A DNA stretch of 64,000 nucleotides from Dermatophagoides farinae (taxonomy: Eukaryota > Arthropoda > Arachnida > Sarcoptiformes > Pyroglyphidae), in assembly GCF_024713945.1 (NCBI RefSeq), contig NW_027461522.1, positions 124,001 through 188,000 on the forward strand, given 5' to 3'. Below, in pieces: positions 29,116 through 38,975 of the stretch; positions within the stretch are counted from its first letter, which is position 1; each line of letters begins with the position of its first letter. Both the position numbers and the translations under genes were made by a program. The notes beneath the pieces were generated by a model. It was not told the DNA's origin. It ran no database searches and saw only the letters and a list, made by a program, of their open reading frames with translations.

Positions 29116-30028
29116 ATGCTTAGTCAAGAAGTTGTTGATAAATTAGAAGTACTTGAAAATACAACATCTATAGAAAAGATAAAGGCTATTTTAATTACTG
29201 TTCCGGGAAACTATTATGCTTGGAATAAGTTTTTGACATTAATTGAAGCTCAGAATCCGTCCCTAAGCGAACTTAGGCAGTTTTCCAACCTAGTGTTAGA
29301 AAAAGGAGCGAAATGCTACCAGGCGTGGAATTTTCGTAGAATTTTATATTCTAATTGTACTGATTCTGCGTTAAAACATAAAGTTTTACAAGAAGAACTA
29401 AATTATGTCGAAGATTATATTTCCAAAGACCTGAAAAATATGCACGCGTGGGATTTTTACGGTTTTTTGCTGGCAGAAAAAAGCATATTGAAACAGTACG
29501 CAGTAGATAGTTTCTTTTTCTGTATAGATTTATTGCGAATTGACGCGGCAAATTCTAGCGTGTACAACCACATATGTTGGTTACTAAAAGAAAGTAAAGA
29601 TCAAGTTTTACTTTATGTGAAAGAATTCATTGTGGGTCTCTCACAAAGCAAAGTCGCAAATACTTTTTTATCAGAATCTACACTAAGCTTTCTAGTTTGC
29701 GTGCTGAAACATATGCTTAGTTTGGAAGTTACAGGTGAAGAAGAGCAAAATACATTGCAAGAAATAAAAGCTGGAGTGTTTTCCTTCGTTGAATACGTAA
29801 GTTAAAATCCTTTAACCAACTGATAATTTTTAGAGCGAGAAAAACTTGCTTGAACTGTCAGATCCAATATTATTTTGCAACGGGATCTTGATAAATTTAC
29901 TAAAACTGTATATCGAACTAGGTCTAAAGCCCGTGGAACGTCCTCTGTATGAAACAATGGAAAAAGTGCTTCAGCACCCACTTTTAATAACTCTGATTGA
30001 TAGTTTAACGTTGGAAAAGTTAGCTTAA
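29116..30028 (+). CDS. Protein prenyltransferase alpha subunit (2 exons), probably farnesyl/geranylgeranyl transferase type I
   Basis: Exons 29116-29796 and 29834-30028 join in phase over a 37-nt GTAAGT...TAG intron to give 291 residues. The PPTA repeats, normally N-Y-x-x-W-x-x-R, appear as NYYAWNKFL, CYQAWNFRR, NMHAWDFYG and NSSVYNHIC. The last block with LLRIDAANSS is closest to LLKEDVRNNSVW of farnesyltransferase alpha (FNTA/RAM2), so I prefer that to Rab GGTase alpha. The repeats are eroded: the final W is replaced by Y. Its stop is only 3 nt from the stop of the convergent TRM1 gene. Confidence 0.75.
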
Positions 30029-30031
30029 AGA

Positions 30032-31816
30032 CTATTCAGAATTTTTTTTGGGGTTAGCTGCTCGCCGAGCCGGGCCCCAGTTTTTTTCTGGATTCGCCAC
30101 GAATTTTAGGACTTTTTGCTCAGCGTTGAATTTTTCGTGAATCGTAGGGATAAAATATTTTTTCGGCAATCTGTACTTGTAATCTTTTGTAGCGTCAGCC
30201 GGGTTGGTGAATTCTATGCAGTAATGAATTAAGTCCTTAAGTACGAAAAATGGGGCATCTGTTTTTATGCTCAAGGGTTCTCTGTGGAACAGTCCGATCC
30301 TGTAGCCGATGTTCAGCAACGCACTCAAAAGCAATTTTTGCTTGGGAACTGACAGTTTCATATTTTTACATATCAAGGGCAAATTGTAGAACAGCGGAAT
30401 ATCGTCTAAATCTTCCTTGATAACGTTAAGCAAACCAGAAATTTTCGGAAAAGTTTTTTTGGACAGATGAGTGAAAACAAAAGTTTGTTTGTCGGAGTTA
30501 AAACGATTCTTAACATTGTCCACTAGTTTGTTTCTGTCATTAGAGTCGTCAGTAACTACATTTATGTTTTGGCGTTCTATTTTATGCTGATTGTTAAAAG
30601 AAGTGTCGACATTGTCTGAAAACTGCTTAATTTTACTGATTTCAGCGATTACTTGGGACACGAATTCCTGATCGTGCAGTGGACCAGTGTACATAGGCCC
30701 CGTAAGTTCGGTTTTATTATTGCATTCAGGACATTTGTCAGCATTGGTTTTTGTTTGAAAACGCGCAACGGTGTAAGCAGCTTCCAGAGGTAGGTTGCGG
30801 AAACCTAAAATTGGCTCAAAAGGAGTGACAGACTCTGGTTTGATCGGTTCCTCGGTTTCTTCTTCCTTATTTTGCTTACCTAAGCGACGTTTTTTGTTTT
30901 TTTCCTTCTTTTTCAACAATGTGCAAGCGTCACCCAAGCCTTGAACCTCATACCAAGAACAGTTAACGCAATTTCTCACGAGCCCTGTCTGGTAAGCGTT
31001 AGATTTACATAGTGAAGGCTTATTCAAAACTAAAACAAAGATCCTAACGTAAAAGTCTACTGACAAACTTATCAGTGGTTTAATGAATTTTCCATATTTT
31101 CCTGCCACTACTCGCATTGCGTTTAGAACTATACGTACGCTAGCTTCATGTAAAAATGGTCGTTTGGTGGCAGTACCACAATATTTCGAAAAGCAAACTT
31201 CAGGAATGTTTGCTCCAAGTACGCACATATCAGTCGAGGTGACGCAAAGCAGACCTCTGTCCTTAATGTTGGATATTGCACTGTCGAGAAATGGAGCAAT
31301 GCTGCCGTATGGATCAAGATCAATAACATCAAATTTGATATTGTTTTCATATTTATTTTTGAAAAGTAAGTAGTTAATGTCCCCTTGCTGAATTTCCATC
31401 AATGAAGCTGGAATTCCGTTCAAGTCGTGTTGCAGCTTAGCAGTTGCGACAGCAGTAGGGTCTAAATCGCAAGTGACAATTTTTCTCACATAGCTGGCAG
31501 GCAATTCTTTGGCCCATCGCATTGAGCGAAGCCCAGACGCTGCCAAACCTTCACAGAGCGTTAGCCCCTCGAAAATAGCAGGCATGTAAGTTCTGTCATG
31601 TGACTTTTCGTATTTTTCTATCTTACTTTGAATGACATTTTCTGCATAACACTTTATTATTAATAACGTTAAATCTCTATTAAACACTTGTGCACTGTTA
31701 TAAAACACAGTTTCATCTTCTTTATCTGTGGGTAAGTCAGAACTGCCTATTAAATTCACGCTGTGAAGACTAACAGAACCTTCTGTGAGATTAAACTTTT
31801 TATCATTATTATTCAT
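30032..31816 (-). CDS. TRM1: tRNA (guanine26-N2)-dimethyltransferase
   Basis: The first ATG in frame gives 594 residues (start complementary to 31814-31816; a further 8 in-frame codons upstream lack ATG). TRM1 features: NLTEGSVSLHS and VFYNSAQVFNRDLT at the N-terminus, the SAM site LCEGLAASGLRSMRWA, VTCDLDPTAV, the catalytic IDLDPYGSIAPFLD, and the zinc-binding CPECN. A Lys/Glu-rich insertion sits near residue 305. The family dimethylates G26 in most cytosolic and mitochondrial tRNAs. No clear mitochondrial presequence is seen. Together with PUS3 at 58731-59591 it makes two tRNA-modifying enzymes in the window. Confidence 0.95.
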   Translation of the reverse strand: MNNNDKKFNLTEGSVSLHSVNLIGSSDLPTDKEDETVFYNSAQVFNRDLTLLIIKCYAENVIQSKIEKYEKSHDRTYMPAIFEGLTLCEGLAASGLRSMRWAKELPASYVRKIVTCDLDPTAVATAKLQHDLNGIPASLMEIQQGDINYLLFKNKYENNIKFDVIDLDPYGSIAPFLDSAISNIKDRGLLCVTSTDMCVLGANIPEVCFSKYCGTATKRPFLHEASVRIVLNAMRVVAGKYGKFIKPLISLSVDFYVRIFVLVLNKPSLCKSNAYQTGLVRNCVNCSWYEVQGLGDACTLLKKKEKNKKRRLGKQNKEEETEEPIKPESVTPFEPILGFRNLPLEAAYTVARFQTKTNADKCPECNNKTELTGPMYTGPLHDQEFVSQVIAEISKIKQFSDNVDTSFNNQHKIERQNINVVTDDSNDRNKLVDNVKNRFNSDKQTFVFTHLSKKTFPKISGLLNVIKEDLDDIPLFYNLPLICKNMKLSVPKQKLLLSALLNIGYRIGLFHREPLSIKTDAPFFVLKDLIHYCIEFTNPADATKDYKYRLPKKYFIPTIHEKFNAEQKVLKFVANPEKNWGPARRAANPKKNSE

Positions 31817-31939
31817 TTTGTAGTTTGGATTATCAGCCAAATTTTTGTTTCCAAATTTACTTGCAGTTTAAAATAAATTTTTTGCCTATTATTTTTTTGC
31901 ATATAATAATTGAACCGAAAAGCTTTGTTATTAAGCCCG

Positions 31940-33078
31940 CTATATTTCTAGCAGCAAGTTGAGTTCTTTCTGCATATTTCTTTTGTATTCTTGTGAGCCT
32001 TCATTAGTGTATCTTTCTGAGTTTATAATACTCGTCTTGTTTTTTGACAATATTAAATATGATTCTAAATGCGATGGAATAGGGTACCACAAATCAAACG
32101 ATTCCGGATACAAAATCGGCAAATCTTCAAACAGATATAAAGTGGGGTCGCTATCAAAAATAATGTTTTGGTTTTTTTGCTGTAAGTATTGAAGCAGCGT
32201 AGATTGTGTATTTTTTAGGCCCTGCACGTTACTCAACGTGAAAAAGGTCTTATGGTCTATGTCCAAAAACGATAAATCAGATTTTGCTCTGCACAAATTG
32301 ATAAGTATATTAGACGCCTCCGTAAGACCCGGGGTTTCCTTCCTTGATTTGACTTTTACGGATAAAGCTTCGTTTTTTAGAACAGTTGCAGTATTTGCAG
32401 GCATTGAAACTGCATCGTTGTAAAAGTCCAAAGAAAATAGCGCGGGAATCTCGTTTATGCTTGGATGTTTTTTATAATGTTCGAACAGCCGTTCGGCCAC
32501 AACGTCAAGATACGTTTTCGATATTTTCAGGTCTGTCTTTGTTAATTGTGTGAAATCTTCTGTTTTTTGGCATCTAGTTTTAGAAAAGCTCTTCGCATAC
32601 TGCAAAAGGCCGTCTGAATAAATGAAATCCTTGAACACGTCCGAAATCTGAGTACTATTCATTGTAAGAATCTTTTTAGTCAGATTGTGATCGTACATTT
32701 GTAAAGCGTTGAAAACGTCTATAAACGTGACTAATGCATGGTTCCGCAGTTTTGAAAAAATCAACACTTGCTTGAACAGCCCAGACATGTAATTGTTGAT
32801 TTGATTAGTGATATTTTCAAGTTTTTTTTTTTTTATTTTGGTTTGGTTTTTTTTAACTCGTATGTAATGGGCTATGTTTAATCTATAGAGCGAACAATTT
32901 ATGCCAGATTCGTTCGCAAGAAAGGCAGAATTGCCTATACAAAATATCTTAAATTTAACTTACACTTATAGATTTTAAGCGGTTTGGACGAACAGTCACT
33001 GGTTGTTTCCGGCTCTGCATAATAATTTACAAAAGTATCATTACCCGACGATTGATAATTTTTTTCATCATCGTTCAT
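31940..33078 (-). CDS. Candidate TAF8/TAF3-like histone-fold (Bromo_TP) protein (2 exons)
   Basis: A 115-nt first exon (32964-33078) joins the main frame 31940-32934 across a 29-nt GTAAGT...TAG intron, giving 369 residues; without it the protein would start at an internal ATG (32788). Residues 70-135 fit a bromodomain-associated histone fold: LENITNQINNYMSGL, VLIFSKLRNHALVTF, then IDVFNALQMYDHN, like the RTEPTLxDVxLALxxLG pattern of TAF8/TAF3. The joined frame runs through a 13-A tract, so an indel there would break it. The C-terminal part is unlike known TAFs. TFIID membership is a hypothesis. Confidence 0.45.
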
Positions 33079-33188
33079 GTCGTGATTAGCTATTTAAGTA
33101 GACTCGCATCTGCCTTTAGGATTTGTTACTACGATTATTATTTATTTATTTTTTTAAGCGCTCTTTTAAACGGTTAATTCAGCCACTG

Positions 33189-33821
33189 ATGCCAAAAACA
33201 GAGTTGAGTGGCTTTGAAGAATTAGCGTCGATTGATTTTTTTTCACAAAAAGTTTTGGCTGATGTAAGCAAGTGCAAAGTCGATGTGAACAAAATAAGAT
33301 ATAAGCCTTTTGGAGTTGATGACATTTCAAAACTGTACGAAGTAAACCTGGATGATCATACATTTGTGTTTGATACATCGTTTTATCTAAGTTACGCTAT
33401 CGAAAATTATCTAGGATCTCGCGTAGCTATCGACGAATATGGAGAAATTGTTGGATATTTGCTTGGAACAGTCATGTGGACTTGCCGAGAAATGCCCAAA
33501 GCTCACATTAGTGTTTTGACTGTTACTTACCCGTATAGAAGTACGGGTGTAGCGCACAATTTAATGCGCTACTTTGAAGAAGCTGCGTTTGCTTTGGGAG
33601 CAACGTACGTTGATTTATTTGTTGATCAGACAAATGGTCGAGCAATAAAATTTTACAAAAATCGGAATTATAAAATCGAAAACGTTATTGAGCATTACTA
33701 CGGGCTGAACAAAGACGCGTACCAGATGGTTCTCTGCAGACCGACAAACCTGCATAACTATGTGGTCATTTCGGACGAAAATTCGCTCGAAACTGCGTGC
33801 GAAGGCCGTTTTGGTCTGTAA
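33189..33821 (+). CDS. NAA20: N-terminal acetyltransferase NatB catalytic subunit (Naa20/Nat3)
   Basis: The first ATG of the frame is at 33189, giving 210 residues. The GNAT fold shows FYLSYAIENY, the acetyl-CoA region VLTVTYPYRSTGVAHNLMRYFEE (the Q/RxxGxG/A loop is RSTGVA), and the NatB-type VDLFVDQTNGRAIKFYKNRNYKI followed by YYGLNKDAYQM. These match Naa20 (VDLFVRVSNxxAVxxYxxLGY) better than Naa10. An N-terminal extension of about 40 residues precedes the GNAT domain. NatB acetylates Met-Asp/Glu/Asn/Gln N-termini at the ribosome with Naa25. Its stop is 5 nt from the convergent DRG2 stop. Confidence 0.9.
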   Translation: MPKTELSGFEELASIDFFSQKVLADVSKCKVDVNKIRYKPFGVDDISKLYEVNLDDHTFVFDTSFYLSYAIENYLGSRVAIDEYGEIVGYLLGTVMWTCREMPKAHISVLTVTYPYRSTGVAHNLMRYFEEAAFALGATYVDLFVDQTNGRAIKFYKNRNYKIENVIEHYYGLNKDAYQMVLCRPTNLHNYVVISDENSLETACEGRFGL

Positions 33822-33826
33822 GCTGC

Positions 33827-34974
33827 TTACTCAGTCTTCTTCTTTATTATTTGGACGACGTCTTCGTCTTCTAAGACGTGGTCTAGCGTTACTTGTTGCG
33901 GGTAAAACTTAACTGAGGTTCCCCACACCATAGCGCTTTTAGCACTCTTCAGCAGGTCTTTGTGAATGTAAGGCAAGAGATTTTTAATTGAGGCACCTCC
34001 TCGCTGAAATGTTAATATGATTGGTTCTTCAAAGTTTGGTTCAGACAATGCTCGTTTTGTATACACTCGAACGATGTTTAAGTAACCCCATAGTACATGT
34101 AACAACTGGTCTAGATTCCATTTTCTTTCTGAGCTAATGCAAACAGAATCTGGTGACCTTGCCAAAGCGTCAATTTGATCGATACTTAGCATATCTATTT
34201 TGTTATAGACGTATAGACATTTTATGTATTTTCTGTTTCCCTCAATAACGTCGATAAGACTTTCAGGACCGCAGTCTTCTCTGAATATTACATCAGCGTT
34301 GAATATCTTATACGTATTTAGTATTGTTTGACATAATTTTTGATTCATGCGCGTCAAAGGTACTGTTGAGTTGAACAGAATTCCACCGTGCGCCTTTCGT
34401 GTTATTGTGATGTTGGGCATTGATTTGTTTAGTCGGATGCCCACAGTTTCAAGCTCGTACTCCAAACGCTGTCGCTGTTCAGCGTCTTTTGTGGCGTCTA
34501 AAACCATTAATATTATGTCGGCACTGCGTGCCACAGCAATAACTTGACGCCCACGGCCTCTTCCATTCGCTGCACCTTCTACTATACCTGGCAAATCTAA
34601 TAACTGAAGCGTTGTGTCCCTATATTTTATTATACCTGGCACACATGTCAGCGTTGTAAACTCATATGACGCTATGGCAGTTCTCACGCCCGTCAGACAA
34701 TGCTGTAGGGTTGATTTGCCTACTGATGGATAACCGATTAACGCGATTCGAGCGTCTCCATGTTTCTGTACATCAAATCCTTCTCCTTTTTCTTTGCTTG
34801 TCGACGCACCACTCATCAGCTCAGTTCTAAGTTTGGCTAACTGAGCCTTTAGTCGACCTAAGTGATATTCAGTCGCTTTGTTTTTCTGAGTACGTGAAAT
34901 TTCAAACTCAATTTCTTTAATTCTCTAAAATTATATATAAGCAAATTGATTGTACTCACTTCTAAAATACCCAT
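33827..34974 (-). CDS. DRG2: Developmentally regulated GTP-binding protein 2 (2 exons)
   Basis: A 15-nt first exon (34960-34974, MGILE) joins 33827-34924 over a 35-nt GTGAGT...TAG intron, giving 370 residues. The join restores the DRG2 start MGILERIKEIE and the [22 protein letters not shown] coiled region. GTPase motifs are GYPSVGKST, the DLPGIVEGAANGRGRG switch, and NKID; the TGS domain is the C-terminal 75 residues ending DEDVVQIIKKK. Signature residues (VLDATKDAEQR, NADVIFREDCGPESLIDVIEGNR) place it with DRG2, not DRG1. DRG2 acts in translation with a DFRP2 partner. DRG1 is at 48107-49207. Confidence 0.95.
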
Positions 34975-35144
34975 GATTACTCAACACACATTTTGTAATT
35001 CTTTAATAAGCAGTATCAGTCCAAAAGGTCTTTTTTTGCGGTTTTCTAACCAGTAAAATTATTTTTAAAATATTTAATAATTATTTGTGGTTTTCGTCGT
35101 TTTTATCTTTTACAGAACGGTGAAATTACGGGTCAAATAAAAAC

Positions 35145-36157
35145 TTACTCTCCATCCAAAGAAGTGATTTCTAAAAAATATCGTATGTAAAAACTTACGG
35201 GGCAGATAGTCATGAATGATTTTGGCGTAATTTTCTCGCAGTTTTTTCTGCAGAGGCGTAAATTCCAAATAGAGCTAATAAATTTTGATCAATTTCGGTA
35301 CTTACCACTCTTAAATTTTCCAATTCTTTGAGCCCGGCTAATGCTTCTAGATCTTCAATAGTGGTGTTGTTCGCCCAAATTTCAATTAATTTCTTGCATT
35401 TTTTCAAATTTTCTAAACTGGTGATTTTATTATAAGATATGTCTAGTATTTCTAAAGACGTCAGTTCGTCTATATATTCTGGAACTTCTTTTAGCTTGTT
35501 TTTAGAAAGTAACAAGTTTTTCACGTTTTTGAATTTCAGGAGGTCTTCGCGATTCCATTCTCTAATTTTGTTCGATTCCAGCGATATGGATGTTGCATAT
35601 TTAAATGTTCTTGGCAGAGTCATTGCTCGCAAAACATTGCAGCCAAGCCACAGCTCTTCGAGATGTTCTAATTCAGCTAGGTCAGACACGTCATCTATTT
35701 CGTTGCACCCAGCGTCAAAAATCGTGAGATTTGAAAAATTTATCAAACCTTGAAGAGACTTGAGTTTATTATTGCTTATGTGAAAAATTTTAAGGTTTTC
35801 AAGTTTGGGCAGTCCGACGAGTGTAGGAATTTTGTTGAAGGAGAGATCAAGCTTGACTAGATTCGTCATATGGGCGATATTTTTTATTTCAGTAATTTTG
35901 TTCTGATATAAATCTAGTTCATACAAATTGTTGTTTTCCAAGCCGTTCATGGAATCTAACAAACAGGCATGTATGTGCAACTGTCTGCAGTCGGCAGGAA
36001 TGTTGATTATTTTAGTAACTCTCTCCAAAGAAATGTATATCGCTTTGTTGTCTAAATATTCGATTGGAATATCTACCCCTATTGTTTTGATGCTGACACT
36101 GGATTCCTCATTGTTGGTCTCTACAGGATCTTGCTGTTCAACTACACCGGCCATCAT
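35145..36157 (-). CDS. SDS22: Protein phosphatase 1 regulatory subunit SDS22 (PPP1R7), 3 exons
   Basis: Exons (transcript order) 35306-36157, 35199-35274 and 35145-35170 give 317 residues. The introns are 31 nt and 28 nt, both GTAAGT...TAG. Read unspliced, the frame ends in a non-homologous tail; spliced, it becomes ELENLRVLYLEFTPLQ...YLPQITSLDGE, matching SDS22's LETVYLExNPLQ...LPSVRQID. About ten leucine-rich repeats of 22 residues span residues 45-275 (NLVKLDLSFNKI, LEELWLGCN). SDS22 binds PP1 and guides its assembly. The first in-frame ATG was chosen as start. Confidence 0.92.
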
Positions 36158-36340
36158 GAGGCAAAGCAGAGAAACCAAATGTGTTTCTTAAAATGTATTA
36201 ACCAAAAGTTAAATAATAATAAATATTTTTTTTTGACCTATAATATTTTCATGTCAAATGTGCATTTGGTATAAATTTTTTTCTTTCAGGTTTTACTCAG
36301 AAAAGTCACTTATCTAAAGTTATTTTAGCTCAATATTACG

Positions 36341-36805
36341 ATGGTACATAATAAAGACAGCACGTTGGTGATTTACACAGACGGGAGCTGTAAAAACAAT
36401 GGTCAGTTGAATTCAAAGTCTGGGTACGGTATACATTTTGAAATTCCTGACATACCTGACTTTTACGGAAAGTTGGACGGAGGAACTAATAACAGTGCTG
36501 AACTGACTGCAATTTTACGCGCACTAGACTATATCAAGAGCAAGTACGGCGAAGATGTGCATGCTAAGATTTATACTGATAGCGAGTATAGTATCAATGG
36601 AATCGACTTCTATCGCAAAAAACGAATGGGGCTCCATTGCACTGGAAATTATCAAGCCAATCAAGATTTACTAAATCAAATAGTTGAACTGCTTATTCTG
36701 TTGCCAAACGTTTTGTTGTTACATGTAAAAGGTCACAAAGGAATTGAAGGTAATGTGATAGCTGATAAATTGAGTAGAGAATACTTAAAAGAAGAAGAAG
36801 AGTGA
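36341..36805 (+). CDS. RNH1: Ribonuclease H1 (RNase HI domain only)
   Basis: ORF of 154 residues. The four catalytic carboxylates are all visible: D14 in YTDGSC, E54 in NNSAELTA, D80 in YTDSEY and D142 in NVIADKLS; the loop His is in KGHKGIEGN. There is no N-terminal hybrid-binding domain or targeting peptide, so this is a minimal enzyme the size of bacterial RNase HI. It removes RNA from RNA-DNA hybrids. I see nothing in the flanks (no reverse transcriptase) to link it to a retroelement. Confidence 0.94.
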   Translation: MVHNKDSTLVIYTDGSCKNNGQLNSKSGYGIHFEIPDIPDFYGKLDGGTNNSAELTAILRALDYIKSKYGEDVHAKIYTDSEYSINGIDFYRKKRMGLHCTGNYQANQDLLNQIVELLILLPNVLLLHVKGHKGIEGNVIADKLSREYLKEEEE

Positions 36806-36925
36806 GCGAACGTGGCAGTTGCGTTCTGAAATTAAGCAAAAAATCAAACTAATTCAAAAAAATTATTTTTTAGAAGAAAAAAAAAGTCATTTTCGAGTAA
36901 TTTTTACGAATTTTTAATATCTAAA

Positions 36926-37978
36926 ATGTCAGATATTGAAAAAACGTATTTGGATTCTCCTCAAGAGTTTCCTGACGATGATTATGATTACTCTCAACAT
37001 TTTGTCGACGAGAGTCGATTGCCCCAGCAATATAAACTAATTACTGTGCAAGCAAACAATTTAGACGCTAAATTGAAAGACAAGTTATTTACAAGTGAGC
37101 TTGAAGTGCCTTGTAGTGAGTTGTCTGAAGAAGAGCGTTACGTAACAAACCTGCTAATGAACGATGAGTATGACGAACTCGACTGTTCTGGTAGTGAAGT
37201 TAGCGACATTATCATGTCAACGGTGAACTACGAAAAAGAACTTGGCACCGACTTGGTTGATTTAATTTGGAAAAAATCGAGGCTTAGGTTCGATGAGCCC
37301 AAAAAAAGTAGTAATTCGTTCGACAACTTTGAAGAAGTTGACCTAGAAATTGAAAGTGATTCTAAGGTCAGCGACACAAACTGTAAGACAGTTAATAAAA
37401 AACTCGATGGCGCAGCGTCTCGCTCCAACGCAGAAACTGGCTGTTTTGAATTTAGACAAACTAGTATTTCAGGGCTGACAGTAGAAAATCTGCGTAAGCT
37501 CAACGAGATTAACGCAAATAAAGATTGCCCTTGCAGTAATAACGAGAAGAGCCTTTTAAACAATTTTAACGACAGCTCTTCTTACCGGTGTTTGTCACGC
37601 AACGGCGACAAAAACTCGTTTGCGTCATTTGAATTGAAAAACAATGATTATGACATGGAGGACTTAAACCAATTTATCAACGAGCTGCCTACTGACAAGC
37701 AAAAAGCCGTTCGTATCGTAACTGACAAAAAAATAACTGATGAAAGTTTCAATCGTACGATTGAATTTATCAGTAAGTACGAAAACAAGGCTAGGAATGA
37801 CGCTTCGTCGTTCAGTAAACAAGCTGAGCCTGAAGTGGTTTTGACTAAAATACAAAAAGATCAGCAGTACAAACAAGCCTGCCGAGGGATCCGAACATTA
37901 GTTCAACCTCGGAAAGGCAAATCTAACATTTCAAGAGAAAAATCTGAGTATGTCATTTTAGATGAAAGCGCGCTCTGA
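36926..37978 (+). CDS. LTV1-like 40S ribosome biogenesis factor
   Basis: ORF of 350 residues, strongly acidic. The segment EFPDDDYDYSQHFVDESRLP matches the LTV1 hallmark FFDDDYDYLQHL, and DKLFTSELE a little later matches the LPSSVFASEFEE element. The middle and C-terminal parts are Asn/Ser-rich and low in similarity; the C-terminus has lysine/arginine-rich segments. LTV1 helps export and maturation of pre-40S particles. The identification relies on two short motifs, so a different DDDYDYxQH protein is possible. Confidence 0.68.
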   Translation: MSDIEKTYLDSPQEFPDDDYDYSQHFVDESRLPQQYKLITVQANNLDAKLKDKLFTSELEVPCSELSEEERYVTNLLMNDEYDELDCSGSEVSDIIMSTVNYEKELGTDLVDLIWKKSRLRFDEPKKSSNSFDNFEEVDLEIESDSKVSDTNCKTVNKKLDGAASRSNAETGCFEFRQTSISGLTVENLRKLNEINANKDCPCSNNEKSLLNNFNDSSSYRCLSRNGDKNSFASFELKNNDYDMEDLNQFINELPTDKQKAVRIVTDKKITDESFNRTIEFISKYENKARNDASSFSKQAEPEVVLTKIQKDQQYKQACRGIRTLVQPRKGKSNISREKSEYVILDESAL

Positions 37979-38115
37979 GTATTAGGCAGTTAGGTTGCGC
38001 GAAATTTTTCTCAGCCGAAAAGCCGGCGAAATAGAAAATAATTCTAAAAAGTATAAAATATTTAAATATATTAAAGCACATAACACCGCTTTGTCAAGTA
38101 ATCGTAATTGAATAA

Positions 38116-38750
38116 ATGCATGATGTAAGTGAACGAGTTGCTGTGCAGTATTTTATTAGTATTCGTTGAAAACAATCTGGAATCAGCGATATGAAAACGA
38201 CCCGTATGTGTTTGAGTGGTACGGGATATGGACGTCTTTGAAGCCCTATGTGAAAGAGTATTTGGCGAACAAAAACGTTCAAATTCTACACGTAGGCTGT
38301 GGAATGAGTTATTTAGAAATTGAACTCGCCAACGAGGGCTACAGTAGAATCACCAACATCGATTTCAGCGACGTCGTCATCAACATAAAATCGAAACTTA
38401 ACCCCAATGGTGACTACAAAGTGGCTGACGTGCGCGACATGTCTGATTTCGAAAACGACATTTACGACGTCGTTTTAGACAAGGGGACTTTTGATTGCGT
38501 TATTTCTAGCGACAACGCGCTATCCGACATTAAAAACATGTTGAATAATATATACCGCGTGTTGAGAAACCGCGGTGTGTATATTTGTTTCAGCTACAGT
38601 AACCCGTCGACGCGCTTGCAGCTGTTTCAGCGTGAAGATTTGCAATGGACAGTGATCTGCAAGCAGATCGCGAGAAAAATCAAAATAGACAATATTCAGC
38701 AAAAAAAACCGTTTTACTGCTACATCTGCGAAAAACAAGCTAGCTATTAA
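38116..38750 (+). CDS. SAM-dependent methyltransferase, EEF1AKMT4/METTL13-N-like (2 exons)
   Basis: The frame lacks its own ATG. A 9-nt first exon 38116-38124 (MHD) joins 38160-38750 over a 35-nt GTAAGT...TAG intron, giving 199 residues. The product reads YSLKTIWNQRYEN...FEWYG, the family's YWDQRY...FEW start, then the SAM-binding LHVGCGMSYLE, NIDFSD, and DVVLDKGTFDCV (post II motif). The C-terminus FYCYICEK matches the family's final strand. Relatives methylate lysines of elongation factor eEF1A. The three-residue first exon is inferred from splice signals and should be checked with RNA. Confidence 0.85.
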
Positions 38751-38975
38751 TCGATCACGGCGGGCGCATTTTGAGCTACGAGTTTCAGTCACGTAAAAGA
38801 AATAATAAAAATTTTGTTGTCATTATAAATCTTTGAGCTTTATTCAAATTCAGAAAAAAATGTTTATTTAAGATTTCTTTTTTTGGTATAGTTACATCGT
38901 ATATTACAAATTATAAAAACTGCATCAACCAAAAAAGTTCAACCAGTGTGCGAAAATTATAAAGTTTACCCTTAT

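Noticed and set aside
36341-36805. RNase H gene as part of a retroelement
   Set aside because: There is no reverse transcriptase, integrase or terminal repeat nearby; it is a stand-alone RNase HI.
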